64,000 bases of DNA, from the NCBI GenBank assembly GCA_044233745.1, contig JBIIJN010000004.1, forward strand, positions 1 through 64,000, read 5' to 3'. This DNA is from UBA6165 sp044233745. GTDB taxonomy: Bacteria > Bacteroidota > Bacteroidia > Flavobacteriales_D > Crocinitomicaceae. The position numbers were made by a program, and so were the translations under genes. Below are positions 18,141 to 26,291 of the stretch, piece after piece (position 1 is the first letter of the stretch; each line of letters starts with the position of its first letter). The notes under the pieces are model-generated. The model saw only the letters and a list, made by a program, of their open reading frames with translations. It did not search any database and was not told the DNA's origin.

Positions 18141-19007
18141 ATGGACAGAAAGGACTTTATCAAAAAAAGTGTGCTGGGCAGCGTAGCGGCTGTAGCTGTT
18201 GCGAAAACTGGTTTGGCACAAAAAGTTGATGACCAGGAATCGGCCAAAGATTTAGGATTCAACCATATACCAAACACAAAATCAGATATCATGAAGAATA
18301 TGGTTTTACACAAAGCCAATACGCGCGGTGCTGCCGACCACGGTTGGTTGAAAGCCAAGCATACCTTTAGTTTTGCCAATTATTACAATCCCGAGCGTGT
18401 TCAATTTGGCGTTTTGCGCGTGTTAAACGACGACATCATTGCGGGTGGAATGGGTTTTGGAACGCACCCACACGACAATATGGAAATCATTACAATACCT
18501 ATTGAAGGTGAGTTGAAGCACCGCGACTCGATGGGTCATGAAAAAGTTATCAAACAAGGGGAAATACAAGTGATGAGTGCCGGAACAGGTGTTCAACACT
18601 CTGAATTCAACAACATAAAAGACAAAGCCATCAATCTCTTACAAATTTGGCTTTTCCCAAATAAAAGAGGTGTTCAACCGCGCTACGATCAACAAATGCT
18701 CGACGTTAATAAAATGAAGAACACTTGGGCACAAATTTTATCTCCCGACCCTATAGACGATGGCGTTTGGATTCACCAAAATGCTTGGTTTCATATGGGA
18801 GAATTTTCAAAGAATTCGAAAAATTTATACACGATAAAGCAAAAAATTAACGGATTGTATATATTTGTAATATCTGGAAGTGTTCAAGTGAATGGCGTTC
18901 AACTTGAAACCCGAGATGGCTTGGGTGTATGGGACACCGAAAATTTCACTTTTGAAGTGAAATCCGACAAAACCAAAATCCTATTGATGGATGTTCCCAT
19001 GAGATAA
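18141..19007 (+). CDS. Pirin-family protein with N-terminal export-like segment
   Basis: A 288-residue bicupin of the pirin family. The metal site is recognisable: HPHDNMEI and, about 42 residues later, HSEFNN. Pirins are normally cytoplasmic proteins of about 230-240 residues that bind iron and may act as quercetinases or regulators. This one has about 50 extra N-terminal residues: MDRKDFIKKS followed by an Ala/Val-rich stretch and AKTGLAQ, which looks like a Tat-like or Sec signal. The Tat pair is RK rather than RR, so the export route is uncertain. The downstream hairpin at 19031 probably terminates transcription. Confidence 0.85.
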   Translation: MDRKDFIKKSVLGSVAAVAVAKTGLAQKVDDQESAKDLGFNHIPNTKSDIMKNMVLHKANTRGAADHGWLKAKHTFSFANYYNPERVQFGVLRVLNDDIIAGGMGFGTHPHDNMEIITIPIEGELKHRDSMGHEKVIKQGEIQVMSAGTGVQHSEFNNIKDKAINLLQIWLFPNKRGVQPRYDQQMLDVNKMKNTWAQILSPDPIDDGVWIHQNAWFHMGEFSKNSKNLYTIKQKINGLYIFVISGSVQVNGVQLETRDGLGVWDTENFTFEVKSDKTKILLMDVPMR

Positions 19008-19030
19008 ATTCAGGTTTCCACCTGACAAGA

Positions 19031-19066
19031 AAGTACGCGTTTCTGCCGCCATAGAAATGCGTACTT
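19031..19066 (+). terminator. Terminator hairpin overlapping the next promoter
   Basis: A 14-bp stem (AAGTACGCGTTTCT with AGAAATGCGTACTT, one G-U pair) and an 8-nt loop. The 3' arm runs into TTGTTTTT. The end of the 3' arm is also the start of the TACTTTTG promoter of the following gene. Confidence 0.75.
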
Positions 19067-19069
19067 TTG
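19062..19069 (+). promoter_or_regulatory. -7 promoter element TACTTTTG
   Basis: TACTTTTG lies 23 nt before ATG 19093. It overlaps the 3' arm and T-tract of the terminator hairpin, and it excludes the longer frame starting at 19057. Confidence 0.55.
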
Positions 19070-19092
19070 TTTTTAATAACATACCAAAGAAC

Positions 19093-19614
19093 ATGAAAAC
19101 ACTAGCATTTGCAGCTTCGTCGAGCCGTGCCTCATTAAATAAACAATTGGTGGCGCATGCTTTAGACCGCATCGAAAGTGATGAAAAGCAGCTGTTGGAT
19201 TTGAACGATTTCCCGCTTCCGCTCTACTCTATTGATTTGGAAAAAGAAAATGGAATACCAGCGCATGTTATAAAATTTGCCGAACACATTGAGTCTGCGG
19301 ATTTAATTTTGATCTCTTTTGCAGAACACAACGGAAGCTACACTGCTGTATTCAAAAACTTGTTGGATTGGTTGAGCCGAAACAAATCCAAGTGCTTTGA
19401 AAATAAAAAGATGATTTTGTTGTCAACTTCACCAGGTCCGCGCGGTGGCAGAGGCGTGATGGATGCAGCGCTTGACCGTTTCCCGCGACATGGCGCTGAT
19501 ATTTTGGGGCATTTCTGTTTACCCAATTTCAATGAGAATTTTGATGCAGCCCAAGGAATTGTTCACTCAGAATTGAACGAAGCTTTTCTAGAAACCCTAA
19601 ATACTAAAGCATAA
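19093..19614 (+). CDS. NAD(P)H-dependent FMN reductase family protein
   Basis: A 173-residue flavodoxin-like reductase. The first strand and FMN phosphate loop are TLAFAASSSRASLNKQL. The family motif for the second loop appears as FAEHNGSYTAVFKNLLDWLSR. Near residue 125 is STSPGPRGGRGVMDAAL, which contacts the flavin ring. These enzymes pass hydride from NAD(P)H to FMN or quinone/azo compounds. The start follows the promoter at 19062. The gene is convergent with rhlE, with a hairpin in between. Confidence 0.88.
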   Translation: MKTLAFAASSSRASLNKQLVAHALDRIESDEKQLLDLNDFPLPLYSIDLEKENGIPAHVIKFAEHIESADLILISFAEHNGSYTAVFKNLLDWLSRNKSKCFENKKMILLSTSPGPRGGRGVMDAALDRFPRHGADILGHFCLPNFNENFDAAQGIVHSELNEAFLETLNTKA

Positions 19615-19645
19615 AAAATCCGCTCCATCAAAAGACAAAGCGGAC
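19612..19645 (-). terminator. Terminator of rhlE (minus strand)
   Basis: Read on the minus strand, TCCGCT and AGCGGA form a 6-bp stem with a 14-nt loop, followed by T6. It lies 26 nt past the rhlE stop; the loop is long, so strength is moderate. Confidence 0.6.
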
Positions 19646-19670
19646 TCATTAAGATTTAATTTACTTTCGA

Positions 19671-20951
19671 TTATGCATTTTGCTTAAATCGATTTCTATT
19701 GTTGTTGCCGTTTGAATTGCTTGAGTTTCCATTGCTGGATTTATTCCCATTCGATTGCGAACGACCATGCTGTTGTCTCGGTGGACGTTGTTGTCTAGGC
19801 TCTTTCACTACATCATGAATCATCAGAGGATATTCGTGACCGTCGATAACAGGAATTTCCAAACCAATCAACTTTTGAATTGACTTGAGGTATGGTTTTT
19901 CCTCAGCATCGCAAAATCCAATCGCAATACCAGAAGATCCAGCTCTACCCGTTCGGCCGATGCGGTGCACATATTGTTCAGGCACATTCGGCAATTCGTA
20001 GTTCACAACGTGCGTCAATTCATCGATGTCGATTCCACGAGCAGCAATATCTGTAGCCACGAGGATACGCGTTTTGGAATTTTTAAAATCATTCAAAGCC
20101 GTTTGACGTGCCGTTTGTGATTTATTCCCGTGAATAGCGTGCGTAGTAATTCCTTGCTTAGATAAAAACTCAGCCAAACGATTGGCGCCATGTTTTGTAC
20201 GCGAAAAAACCAAAGCTCTTTCGATATTCTGTTCTTTTAAAATGTCGAGCAAAAGAAACTTCTTGTTGTTCTTGTCCACAAAATAAATCGTTTGGTTAAT
20301 GGTTTTTGCTGTGGTAGCTGCTGGCGTTACTTCAACCTTGATTGGATTAACCAAAATGGTATTGGCCAATTTCACAATTTCAGGTGCCATAGTAGCCGAG
20401 AAGAACAACGATTGTCTTTTCGATGGCAAATGCGCCAATACTTTCTTCACATCATGCACAAAACCCATATCGAGCATACGATCGGCTTCATCCAAAACAA
20501 AAATTTCGAGTTGGTTCAAGTGCACATGTTTTTGATTCATCAAATCGAGCAAACGACCTGGTGTAGCGATAAGCACGTCAACTCCGCGTTGCAAAGCTTT
20601 CACTTGAGGATCTTGACCAACACCACCAAAAACAACGGTGTATTTGATTGATGTGTATTTGCCATATTCGGCAAAACTTTCACCAATTTGGATAGCCAAC
20701 TCTCTGGTTGGAGTTAAAATCAAATTGCGAATTGCACGTTTATTTGTTGCCGGATTTTTATCCAACAAATGAATAATTGGACAAGCAAATGCTGCTGTTT
20801 TTCCAGTACCTGTTTGCGCACACCCAAGGATGTCGCGTTGGTTTAATACATGTGGAATTGCTTGTTCTTGAATAGGAGTGGGTTGTGTATAACCCGTTTC
20901 TGAAAGCGCTTTTAGAATAGGCGCTGCCAGTTGTAAATCAGTAAAATTCAT
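19671..20951 (-). CDS. rhlE: DEAD-box RNA helicase, RhlE type
   Basis: A 426-residue ATP-dependent RNA helicase acting in ribosome assembly or RNA turnover. The start at 20951 gives MNFTDLQLAAPIL, the normal family beginning; a longer frame from 21059 adds unrelated residues. Motifs run in order: Q motif YTQPTPIQEQ, Walker A AQTGTGKT at 45-52, PTRELA near 81, DEAD at 154-157, SAT, ARGIDI and HRIGRTGRAG. The last 45 residues are an Arg/Gln/Asn/Ser-rich low-complexity tail typical of RhlE and likely RNA-binding. The rhlE subfamily is chosen from the short N-terminus and tail. Confidence 0.93.
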   Translation of the reverse strand: MNFTDLQLAAPILKALSETGYTQPTPIQEQAIPHVLNQRDILGCAQTGTGKTAAFACPIIHLLDKNPATNKRAIRNLILTPTRELAIQIGESFAEYGKYTSIKYTVVFGGVGQDPQVKALQRGVDVLIATPGRLLDLMNQKHVHLNQLEIFVLDEADRMLDMGFVHDVKKVLAHLPSKRQSLFFSATMAPEIVKLANTILVNPIKVEVTPAATTAKTINQTIYFVDKNNKKFLLLDILKEQNIERALVFSRTKHGANRLAEFLSKQGITTHAIHGNKSQTARQTALNDFKNSKTRILVATDIAARGIDIDELTHVVNYELPNVPEQYVHRIGRTGRAGSSGIAIGFCDAEEKPYLKSIQKLIGLEIPVIDGHEYPLMIHDVVKEPRQQRPPRQQHGRSQSNGNKSSNGNSSNSNGNNNRNRFKQNA

Positions 20952-21178
20952 AAAGAATATTGTATAAATGGGGTCTGCTAGGATGTTGTATGTCGAAACG
21001 GACAAATCTAAAATACGACTTAAGGGTCTACAACGTACCAAGGAAATAAGTCTGTGCAAAGATAGGTATAATAGTTGATGTTGCGAATTTTAAATGCAAA
21101 TGCTATTCTCAGCACAGGTTTTTGTTGATAACCGAGCACAACTTTATGCAATTATCCATCAACAACGGCTAGAGTTTT

Positions 21179-21186
21179 TATATTTG
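21179..21186 (+). promoter_or_regulatory. -7 promoter element TATATTTG
   Basis: TATATTTG ends 5 nt before ATG 21192, implying a nearly leaderless message for the BatA-like gene. Confidence 0.6.
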
Positions 21187-21191
21187 CAGTC

Positions 21192-23225
21192 ATGAACTTT
21201 TTGTTTCCCGCTTTTTTGGCTGCTTTAGGTGTAGTGTTGATTCCAATTCTGCTCCATTTATTTCATTTGCGCCGCTTCAAAACGTTCTATTTTTCTAACT
21301 TGGCTTTTATCAAAAAGCTTGAGGTGAGTTCAAAATCGGCGCGAAAACTAAAAAATCTGCTTGTGCTCATTTCGCGTGTCTTGGCCTTGATTTTTTTGGT
21401 TTTGGCTTTTGCACAACCTTTTTGGAATAAAACTGAAAATCAAAATGAGGGTGCTCAAGAAGTACGCATCATTTACATCGACAATTCATACAGCATGACA
21501 TCTATTGGTGTTGAAGGTGAATTGATGTCGCAAGCCCGCACAATGGCCAAAGAACTCATTTCAAAAGACCCAGTAGGTAGTAAATTTCTGATTATCAGTA
21601 ACTTTTTCAACGGTGAAGAAATGCGTTTGTTGGGTCAGGCCGATGCCATTGATTATATTGATGCATTACCGATTGCTCCTTTTCCCAAACCCGCCGAAGC
21701 AATATTTAGTCGCATTGAAGACTTAAAACAACAACTGAACATTGCGGGCGAACTGATTATATTGAGTGATGGTCAACGCAATCAATGGCAAACTACTGAA
21801 AGTATTAACATCACCTATCCTGTGAAGTTTGTGCAGTTGAAACCAGAAAATATTGTGAATTTGAGCGTCGATTCCATTTGGACCAATATCCCTGTGATGC
21901 GACCTGGAGCACCCTATGAACTCAATGTTCGGATAAAAAACAACACGCCACAAGAAATCACTTCGGCTACGCTCAACCTGCGTGTGGATCAAAACAAACA
22001 ATTGGTGAATATTGATTTCAACGGCGAACGCAGCAAGATCATTACCCTCAATTACGTTTCTCCAATCAACCCTGGATTTTATGAAATCGAGGCAGAAATT
22101 GAAGACAATCAAGTGCATTTTGATGATGTGCTGTATGCTTCATTTCAGGTGCTGAAAAATATGAGTGTGGGTATTGTGCATGGTGCCGACGCAGCCAAAA
22201 ACGTAGAGTTGGTCTATGGTTTAGATGCTTATTATCAAACACAAGTATGGAACCAAAACCAAATGAACTTAGATGCTTCTGGAAATGTTCAGTTGCTTGT
22301 AATCAACCAATTGACATCAATTGATGGCGGCATCAAGCAGCGCATAATCAACAATGCGAAAGACGGAAAAGCTGTTGTTTTGATTCCACATCCACAATGC
22401 GATGTAAATTCTTGGAATGCGCTTTTGGGTGAATTGCAAATGCCTCTGATTCAAAAATCTGACAGCGGCTCGATGTATATCAATAGCATTCGCATGGAAA
22501 ATCAATTTTTCACCGGACTTTTTGATAATCCGAATCCAAAAATTCAAATTCCAGTGCGCAGAAAAACCAAATTGGTGAGTACCGGAAGTCGCAGTTTGCC
22601 CCTCATTACTTTCTCGGATGGCTCTCCATTTTTGGCACGCAGTTCCAATCAAGATTTTAACATTTTCTTATTCAATGCCGATTTACATAAAGGCAATGGC
22701 AATCTGTTGAGTAGTGATTTATTCAGCGCTTTGTTTTTGAGAATCGGAGAGGTTTCTGGCGACATTCAACCCATGTTTAGCTGTATTGGTGAGTCGCGTG
22801 AAATGCGCTATAAAATGAATGATTACAAAGAAGATGAGCCTATATCTATGGTCAACGAACAAATTTCATTTATACCGCGACAGCAATTTGCTAACGGTGT
22901 TTTGAAAATACTTTTTTCGGGCAAAACAGAGGAATTGATGTTGAATGCGGGTTATTACCAACTTCAATCTAAAGAAGATGTTTTGGGTATCACAGCGCTC
23001 AATTTCCCGAGATTTGAAAGTGATTTAACCTTTTTTACGCCAGAAGAATTGGAAACCAATATGAAAAATGCGGGGATTGAAAATTTCAGTGTAGATCAAG
23101 TTTCTGAAAGCTATGAAATCAACAAAGTGCCGAGCAAACTTCAATCGGGTTTATGGAGAATATTCTTACTTTTGGCCCTGTTATTTTTCTTGATTGAAAT
23201 GAGCCTGATTAAGTTCTGGAGATAA
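21192..23225 (+). CDS. BatA/VWA-domain membrane protein
   Basis: A 677-residue membrane protein. The N-terminus (MNFLFPAFLAALGVVLIPI and on) is the BatA aerotolerance-regulator domain, with two transmembrane helices before residue 75. Residues about 90-250 resemble a von Willebrand A domain; the strand end and motif VRIIYIDNSYSM replace the usual DxSxS metal site with DNSYS. A long periplasmic beta-rich part follows, and a last transmembrane helix lies near the C-terminus (RIFLLLALLFFLIEMSL). Such proteins are regularly upstream of the pseudo-dihydroorotase in Bacteroidota, as here (11 nt). The function is unknown; an envelope assembly role is possible. Confidence 0.85.
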   Translation: MNFLFPAFLAALGVVLIPILLHLFHLRRFKTFYFSNLAFIKKLEVSSKSARKLKNLLVLISRVLALIFLVLAFAQPFWNKTENQNEGAQEVRIIYIDNSYSMTSIGVEGELMSQARTMAKELISKDPVGSKFLIISNFFNGEEMRLLGQADAIDYIDALPIAPFPKPAEAIFSRIEDLKQQLNIAGELIILSDGQRNQWQTTESINITYPVKFVQLKPENIVNLSVDSIWTNIPVMRPGAPYELNVRIKNNTPQEITSATLNLRVDQNKQLVNIDFNGERSKIITLNYVSPINPGFYEIEAEIEDNQVHFDDVLYASFQVLKNMSVGIVHGADAAKNVELVYGLDAYYQTQVWNQNQMNLDASGNVQLLVINQLTSIDGGIKQRIINNAKDGKAVVLIPHPQCDVNSWNALLGELQMPLIQKSDSGSMYINSIRMENQFFTGLFDNPNPKIQIPVRRKTKLVSTGSRSLPLITFSDGSPFLARSSNQDFNIFLFNADLHKGNGNLLSSDLFSALFLRIGEVSGDIQPMFSCIGESREMRYKMNDYKEDEPISMVNEQISFIPRQQFANGVLKILFSGKTEELMLNAGYYQLQSKEDVLGITALNFPRFESDLTFFTPEELETNMKNAGIENFSVDQVSESYEINKVPSKLQSGLWRIFLLLALLFFLIEMSLIKFWR

Positions 23226-23236
23226 ACACAAAAGCT

Positions 23237-24514
23237 ATGAGTGTACTGATCAAACAAGCCCGAATCATCGACCCAACATCGAGCCACCATTTACAGGTGC
23301 GCGATTTGTTGATTGAAGAAGGGAAAATCGTGAAAATTGCCACCGAAATCCGAGACAAAACGGACGAAGTAATTGTTGGTGAAGACCTGCATATTTCGCA
23401 AGGTTGGGTGGATTTAAAAGCTGATTTTTGTGAGCCAGGAAACGAACATAAAGAAACATTAGAGTCGGGCGCACAAGCTGCCGAACGAGGCGGATTTACG
23501 CACGTTTGTTTGGTACCTTCGACCACTCCAGCCGTTGACAACAAAGCACAAGTAGAATTTATTCAAGGGAAAAATCAGTTTTCGCCTACCCGCATAATGC
23601 CGATGGGCTGTATCAGCGCGCATCATGAAGGCAAAGAGCTCGCAGAAATGTATGACATGCATCTCAGTGGCGCAGTGATGTTTACCGATGATAATCTGCA
23701 TGTATCAACAGGTCTTTTGTACCGCGCGTTGATGTATATCAAAAACTTTGGTGGCAAGATTATGATAACGGCAAACGACACCAGTCTTTCCAGTAACGGG
23801 ATGGTCAACGAGGGTCGAGCCAGCACCGAAACTGGATTAAAAGCGATACCAGCAATTGCAGAAATCATTGATATTGAACGCAATTTAAGCTTGGTTGCAT
23901 ACACCCAATCCGCAATGCATATATCTGGAATTAGCACTACACAAGGATTGGAATTGATTCAACAAGCAAAAAAATCTGGTTTACCTGTTACAGCTGATGT
24001 GCATGTGAATCAACTGTTGTTCAACGAAAGCACTGTTTTGGGCTTCGACAGCAACTATAAAGTTATGCCACCCTACCGCTCAGAAGAGGATCGTATGGCG
24101 CTCTGGCAAGGAATAATCGACGGCACCATTGACGCCATTGTTTCAGACCACCGCCCTGCCCATTCTGACGACAAAGAAGTAGAATTTGATTACGCTGCGT
24201 TTGGCAACATCACTCTCGAAACACTTTTCCCTGCCTTGGTGAGTTGTGCGGAATTTGATTTGCAGGCTGTTGTGCATTGTTTGAACCAAGGCCCACGCAG
24301 AATCTTGGGTCTTCATGCGGCTACGATAGAAGAAGATGCCAAGGCCGATTTGACCATTTTCAGCTTGAAAGAGACCACATCTGTAGAAAAAGGCACCCTT
24401 TTTTCTTTAAGTAAAAACACGCCTTTTGTGGGGAAAGAACTTCAAGGTCGCGTTGTAGGTGTTGTGAATCAAGGGAGATATTCAATTGTTTTAGCTACCG
24501 AGGAAAATGCCTGA
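23237..24514 (+). CDS. Dihydroorotase-like amidohydrolase, probably inactive
   Basis: A 425-residue protein with the amidohydrolase fold of dihydroorotase. The catalytic HxH after strand 1 is missing: where active enzymes have VDxHxHxREPG, this reads VDLKADFCEPGNEHKETL, with KAD at residues 61-63. The later His-His segment is VTADVHVNQLLF instead of the usual HH, while the Asp of SDHRPAHSDD remains. Metal binding and hydrolysis are therefore unlikely. Pseudo-dihydroorotases of this kind are known to act as structural partners of aspartate carbamoyltransferase in some bacteria; that is the best guess here. The gene starts 11 nt after the BatA-like gene and overlaps the next by 8 nt. Confidence 0.85.
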   Translation: MSVLIKQARIIDPTSSHHLQVRDLLIEEGKIVKIATEIRDKTDEVIVGEDLHISQGWVDLKADFCEPGNEHKETLESGAQAAERGGFTHVCLVPSTTPAVDNKAQVEFIQGKNQFSPTRIMPMGCISAHHEGKELAEMYDMHLSGAVMFTDDNLHVSTGLLYRALMYIKNFGGKIMITANDTSLSSNGMVNEGRASTETGLKAIPAIAEIIDIERNLSLVAYTQSAMHISGISTTQGLELIQQAKKSGLPVTADVHVNQLLFNESTVLGFDSNYKVMPPYRSEEDRMALWQGIIDGTIDAIVSDHRPAHSDDKEVEFDYAAFGNITLETLFPALVSCAEFDLQAVVHCLNQGPRRILGLHAATIEEDAKADLTIFSLKETTSVEKGTLFSLSKNTPFVGKELQGRVVGVVNQGRYSIVLATEENA

Positions 24515-25082
24515 TTCGAAAAGAAAATTTTGGAAACAATTTTTGAAATCGCGCCGTGAAATTGGCTCGGTAACACCCAGTTCACGCTACCTCACACGCG
24601 GCATTGTTGATAAAATAGATTTTGAAAATGCCCAAGTGATTGTGGAACTCGGTCCAGGAACGGGCGTTTTTACGCGAACTATATTGAACAGGATGTCGGC
24701 TACTTGTAAACTTGTAGTGATTGAATTGAACTCGGAAATGTTTCAACTTTTGACAAATAACTTTGACGACCCAAGGATGATTTTGGTTGAAGCATCGGCA
24801 ACAGAAATGAAAAACATTTTAATGCAGCATGGCTTAGAAAAAGTGGACTTCATTATATCTAGTTTGCCGCTAACCGTGATGCCTGAACCCGTTTCAAATG
24901 CTATTTTAACTGAAAGTAAGGCCCTTTTGTCGGCGCATGGCAAATACCTTCAATTTATGTATTCTTTGGTGTTGAAAGCGAAATTAGAGCGCTACTTCAA
25001 AAAAGTTAACCAATCATTTGTGTTGTTTAATTTTCCACCAGCATTTGTCTTCGAATGCAGCAATAACCTTGAAAATGAATGA
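24507..25082 (+). CDS. SAM-dependent methyltransferase, phospholipid N-methyltransferase-like
   Basis: A 191-residue class I methyltransferase. Motif I is VIVELGPGTGVFTR near residue 45, the acidic end of strand 2 is VVIELNSEMF, and motif IV is IISSLPLTVM. The start KFWKQFLKSRREIGSVTPSS closely resembles PmtA-type phospholipid N-methyltransferases, which methylate phosphatidylethanolamine; a KsgA-like rRNA methylase is less likely because the IV motif is SLPL rather than NLPY. It overlaps the pseudo-dihydroorotase by 8 nt and the next gene by 8 nt, so it is translated in a coupled chain. The substrate is inferred. Confidence 0.8.
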   Translation: MPDSKRKFWKQFLKSRREIGSVTPSSRYLTRGIVDKIDFENAQVIVELGPGTGVFTRTILNRMSATCKLVVIELNSEMFQLLTNNFDDPRMILVEASATEMKNILMQHGLEKVDFIISSLPLTVMPEPVSNAILTESKALLSAHGKYLQFMYSLVLKAKLERYFKKVNQSFVLFNFPPAFVFECSNNLENE

Positions 25083-25371
25083 TTTGACAGAAAAACTTTG
25101 TCCGAATTGTAAAACATGGAGCCGCTATCACAACGATAATAAAAACTGCGTGCATTGTGGTTCATTACTCGACAAAAACGAAATCATCTACGAAGATAAA
25201 AAACGAAAAGGTTTAATTCCACCCTTTCCTCAACCCAAACCATTTTTAGAAATCAAGGACAGCTACCCTTGGATATTGCGGGCATTTCTCCATATTATTC
25301 GTCCGATATACTTTGTTTTCATGTTTGTCATTTCCGCCATTTTATGGTTCGTGGTATGGGCTGCCGCGTAA
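25075..25371 (+). CDS. Small zinc-ribbon membrane protein
   Basis: A 98-residue protein. The N-terminus has a rubredoxin-like zinc site, CPNCKTW then CVHCGS. The C-terminus has one transmembrane segment (FVFMFVISAILWFVVWA). The ATG at 25075 overlaps the stop of the methyltransferase (8 nt), which favours this start over the longer frame from 25018. No family function is recognised. Its placement in a tightly overlapping four-gene chain suggests membrane association of the same process, but the chain's common purpose is unknown. Confidence 0.75.
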   Translation: MNDLTEKLCPNCKTWSRYHNDNKNCVHCGSLLDKNEIIYEDKKRKGLIPPFPQPKPFLEIKDSYPWILRAFLHIIRPIYFVFMFVISAILWFVVWAAA

Positions 25372-25739
25372 AAAATCGAGCCTTTTTGAATCCAATACTC
25401 TTTGCTGCATTTGCACTTATTTTTGTTGCCAATTATATCCTACAACACTTTGAGATTTCAAGCAATTTCAGCAGAAACTACCTCGATGATTTATTGGCGA
25501 TGCCCGTCATTTTATACTTGGCCCAATTACTGATGCGTTGGATTTACCGCAGACCCGAACTCGTCTTAGACAATTTGATGTTGCTCGACGGATTTCTGAT
25601 GGTATCATTGTCCTTCGAATGGATTTTGCCAAAATACTACATGCATTTAACCGCCGATTTTTGGGATGTGATCTGTTATGCAATTGGTACTTTGGCTTTT
25701 TTTATACTCAATCGAACAAAACACAAAGAATCCAAATAG
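25356..25739 (+). CDS. Small integral membrane protein
   Basis: A 127-residue protein with about four transmembrane segments (for example NPILFAAFALIFVANYIL and the VICYAIGTLAFFIL end). The conserved-looking motif is NYLDDLLAMPVIL. Similar Bacteroidota proteins carry the database label magnesium citrate secondary transporter, but at this size that label is doubtful. The ATG at 25356 overlaps the preceding gene by 16 nt. The longer frame from 25269 is rejected because it adds a Cys/His-rich out-of-family segment. Confidence 0.65.
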   Translation: MGCRVKNRAFLNPILFAAFALIFVANYILQHFEISSNFSRNYLDDLLAMPVILYLAQLLMRWIYRRPELVLDNLMLLDGFLMVSLSFEWILPKYYMHLTADFWDVICYAIGTLAFFILNRTKHKESK

Positions 25740-25789
25740 GAATCCAAGAATATTTTTGTATTGATACCCCACTGTAGCTTTCAAAACAC

Positions 25790-25797
25790 TAATTTTG
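25790..25797 (+). promoter_or_regulatory. -7 promoter element TAATTTTG
   Basis: TAATTTTG lies 23 nt before ATG 25821. A second match, TATTTTTG, lies at 25751-25758. Either could drive the DsbD-domain genes. Confidence 0.5.
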
Positions 25798-25820
25798 TTG
25801 CACTTGAAATCAAATTCTAT

Positions 25821-26270
25821 ATGTCCAAATTATTTTTTCCGATTTTACTCCTATTCTCCTGCCTCTTTTATCAAAATCTTAACGCCCAAAACCATGTGAA
25901 ATGGGAAGCGCGATTTGATGAAAACACCTCAGAAATTGTGATTACTGCAACCATAGATAAGCACTGGCATTTGTATTCAATCAACAATCCAGTAGACTTA
26001 GGTCCAGTGCCAACTTATATTTCTTTTGAAAAGACGCGCGGATTGCGACTTATTGGAAAAACAATTGAGCAGGAACCCATCAACGCATTCGACCCCAACT
26101 TCGGTACCCATGTCGCTTATCATGAAAACAAAGTTGAATTTCGTCAAAAAGTGAAATTGAAAATTAGAAAAATCAAAAAACTGAACCTTACCGTATCGTA
26201 TATGGTTTGCGACGACTCTCAATGTCTTCCTCCGATAGATGTAAATATCATTATGCATTTTGCTAAATAA
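25821..26270 (+). CDS. Exported DsbD N-terminal-domain protein
   Basis: A 149-residue exported protein. The start at 25821 gives a signal peptide ending NLNAQ. The mature part is a stand-alone copy of the N-terminal, immunoglobulin-like domain of the thiol reductase DsbD: HWHLYSI near the start and MVCDDSQCLPP near the end. The last motif holds the Cys pair that in DsbD relays electrons to periplasmic partners. The next gene encodes full-length DsbD with its own copy of this domain, so this is a tandem duplicate that may act as a separate shuttle. The gap between them is 21 nt. Confidence 0.85.
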   Translation: MSKLFFPILLLFSCLFYQNLNAQNHVKWEARFDENTSEIVITATIDKHWHLYSINNPVDLGPVPTYISFEKTRGLRLIGKTIEQEPINAFDPNFGTHVAYHENKVEFRQKVKLKIRKIKKLNLTVSYMVCDDSQCLPPIDVNIIMHFAK

Positions 26271-26291
26271 TCAACCTTCAAAACAAACACA

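Noticed and set aside
18141..18170. Tat signal for the pirin as a firm call
   Set aside because: The pair is RK, not RR, so Tat export is only suggested; kept as an open finding, not a feature.
21124..21167. TTGTTGAT/ATCAACAA inverted pair upstream of the BatA-like gene
   Set aside because: Arms are only 8 bp with a 28-nt gap and no T-tract; chance is likely.
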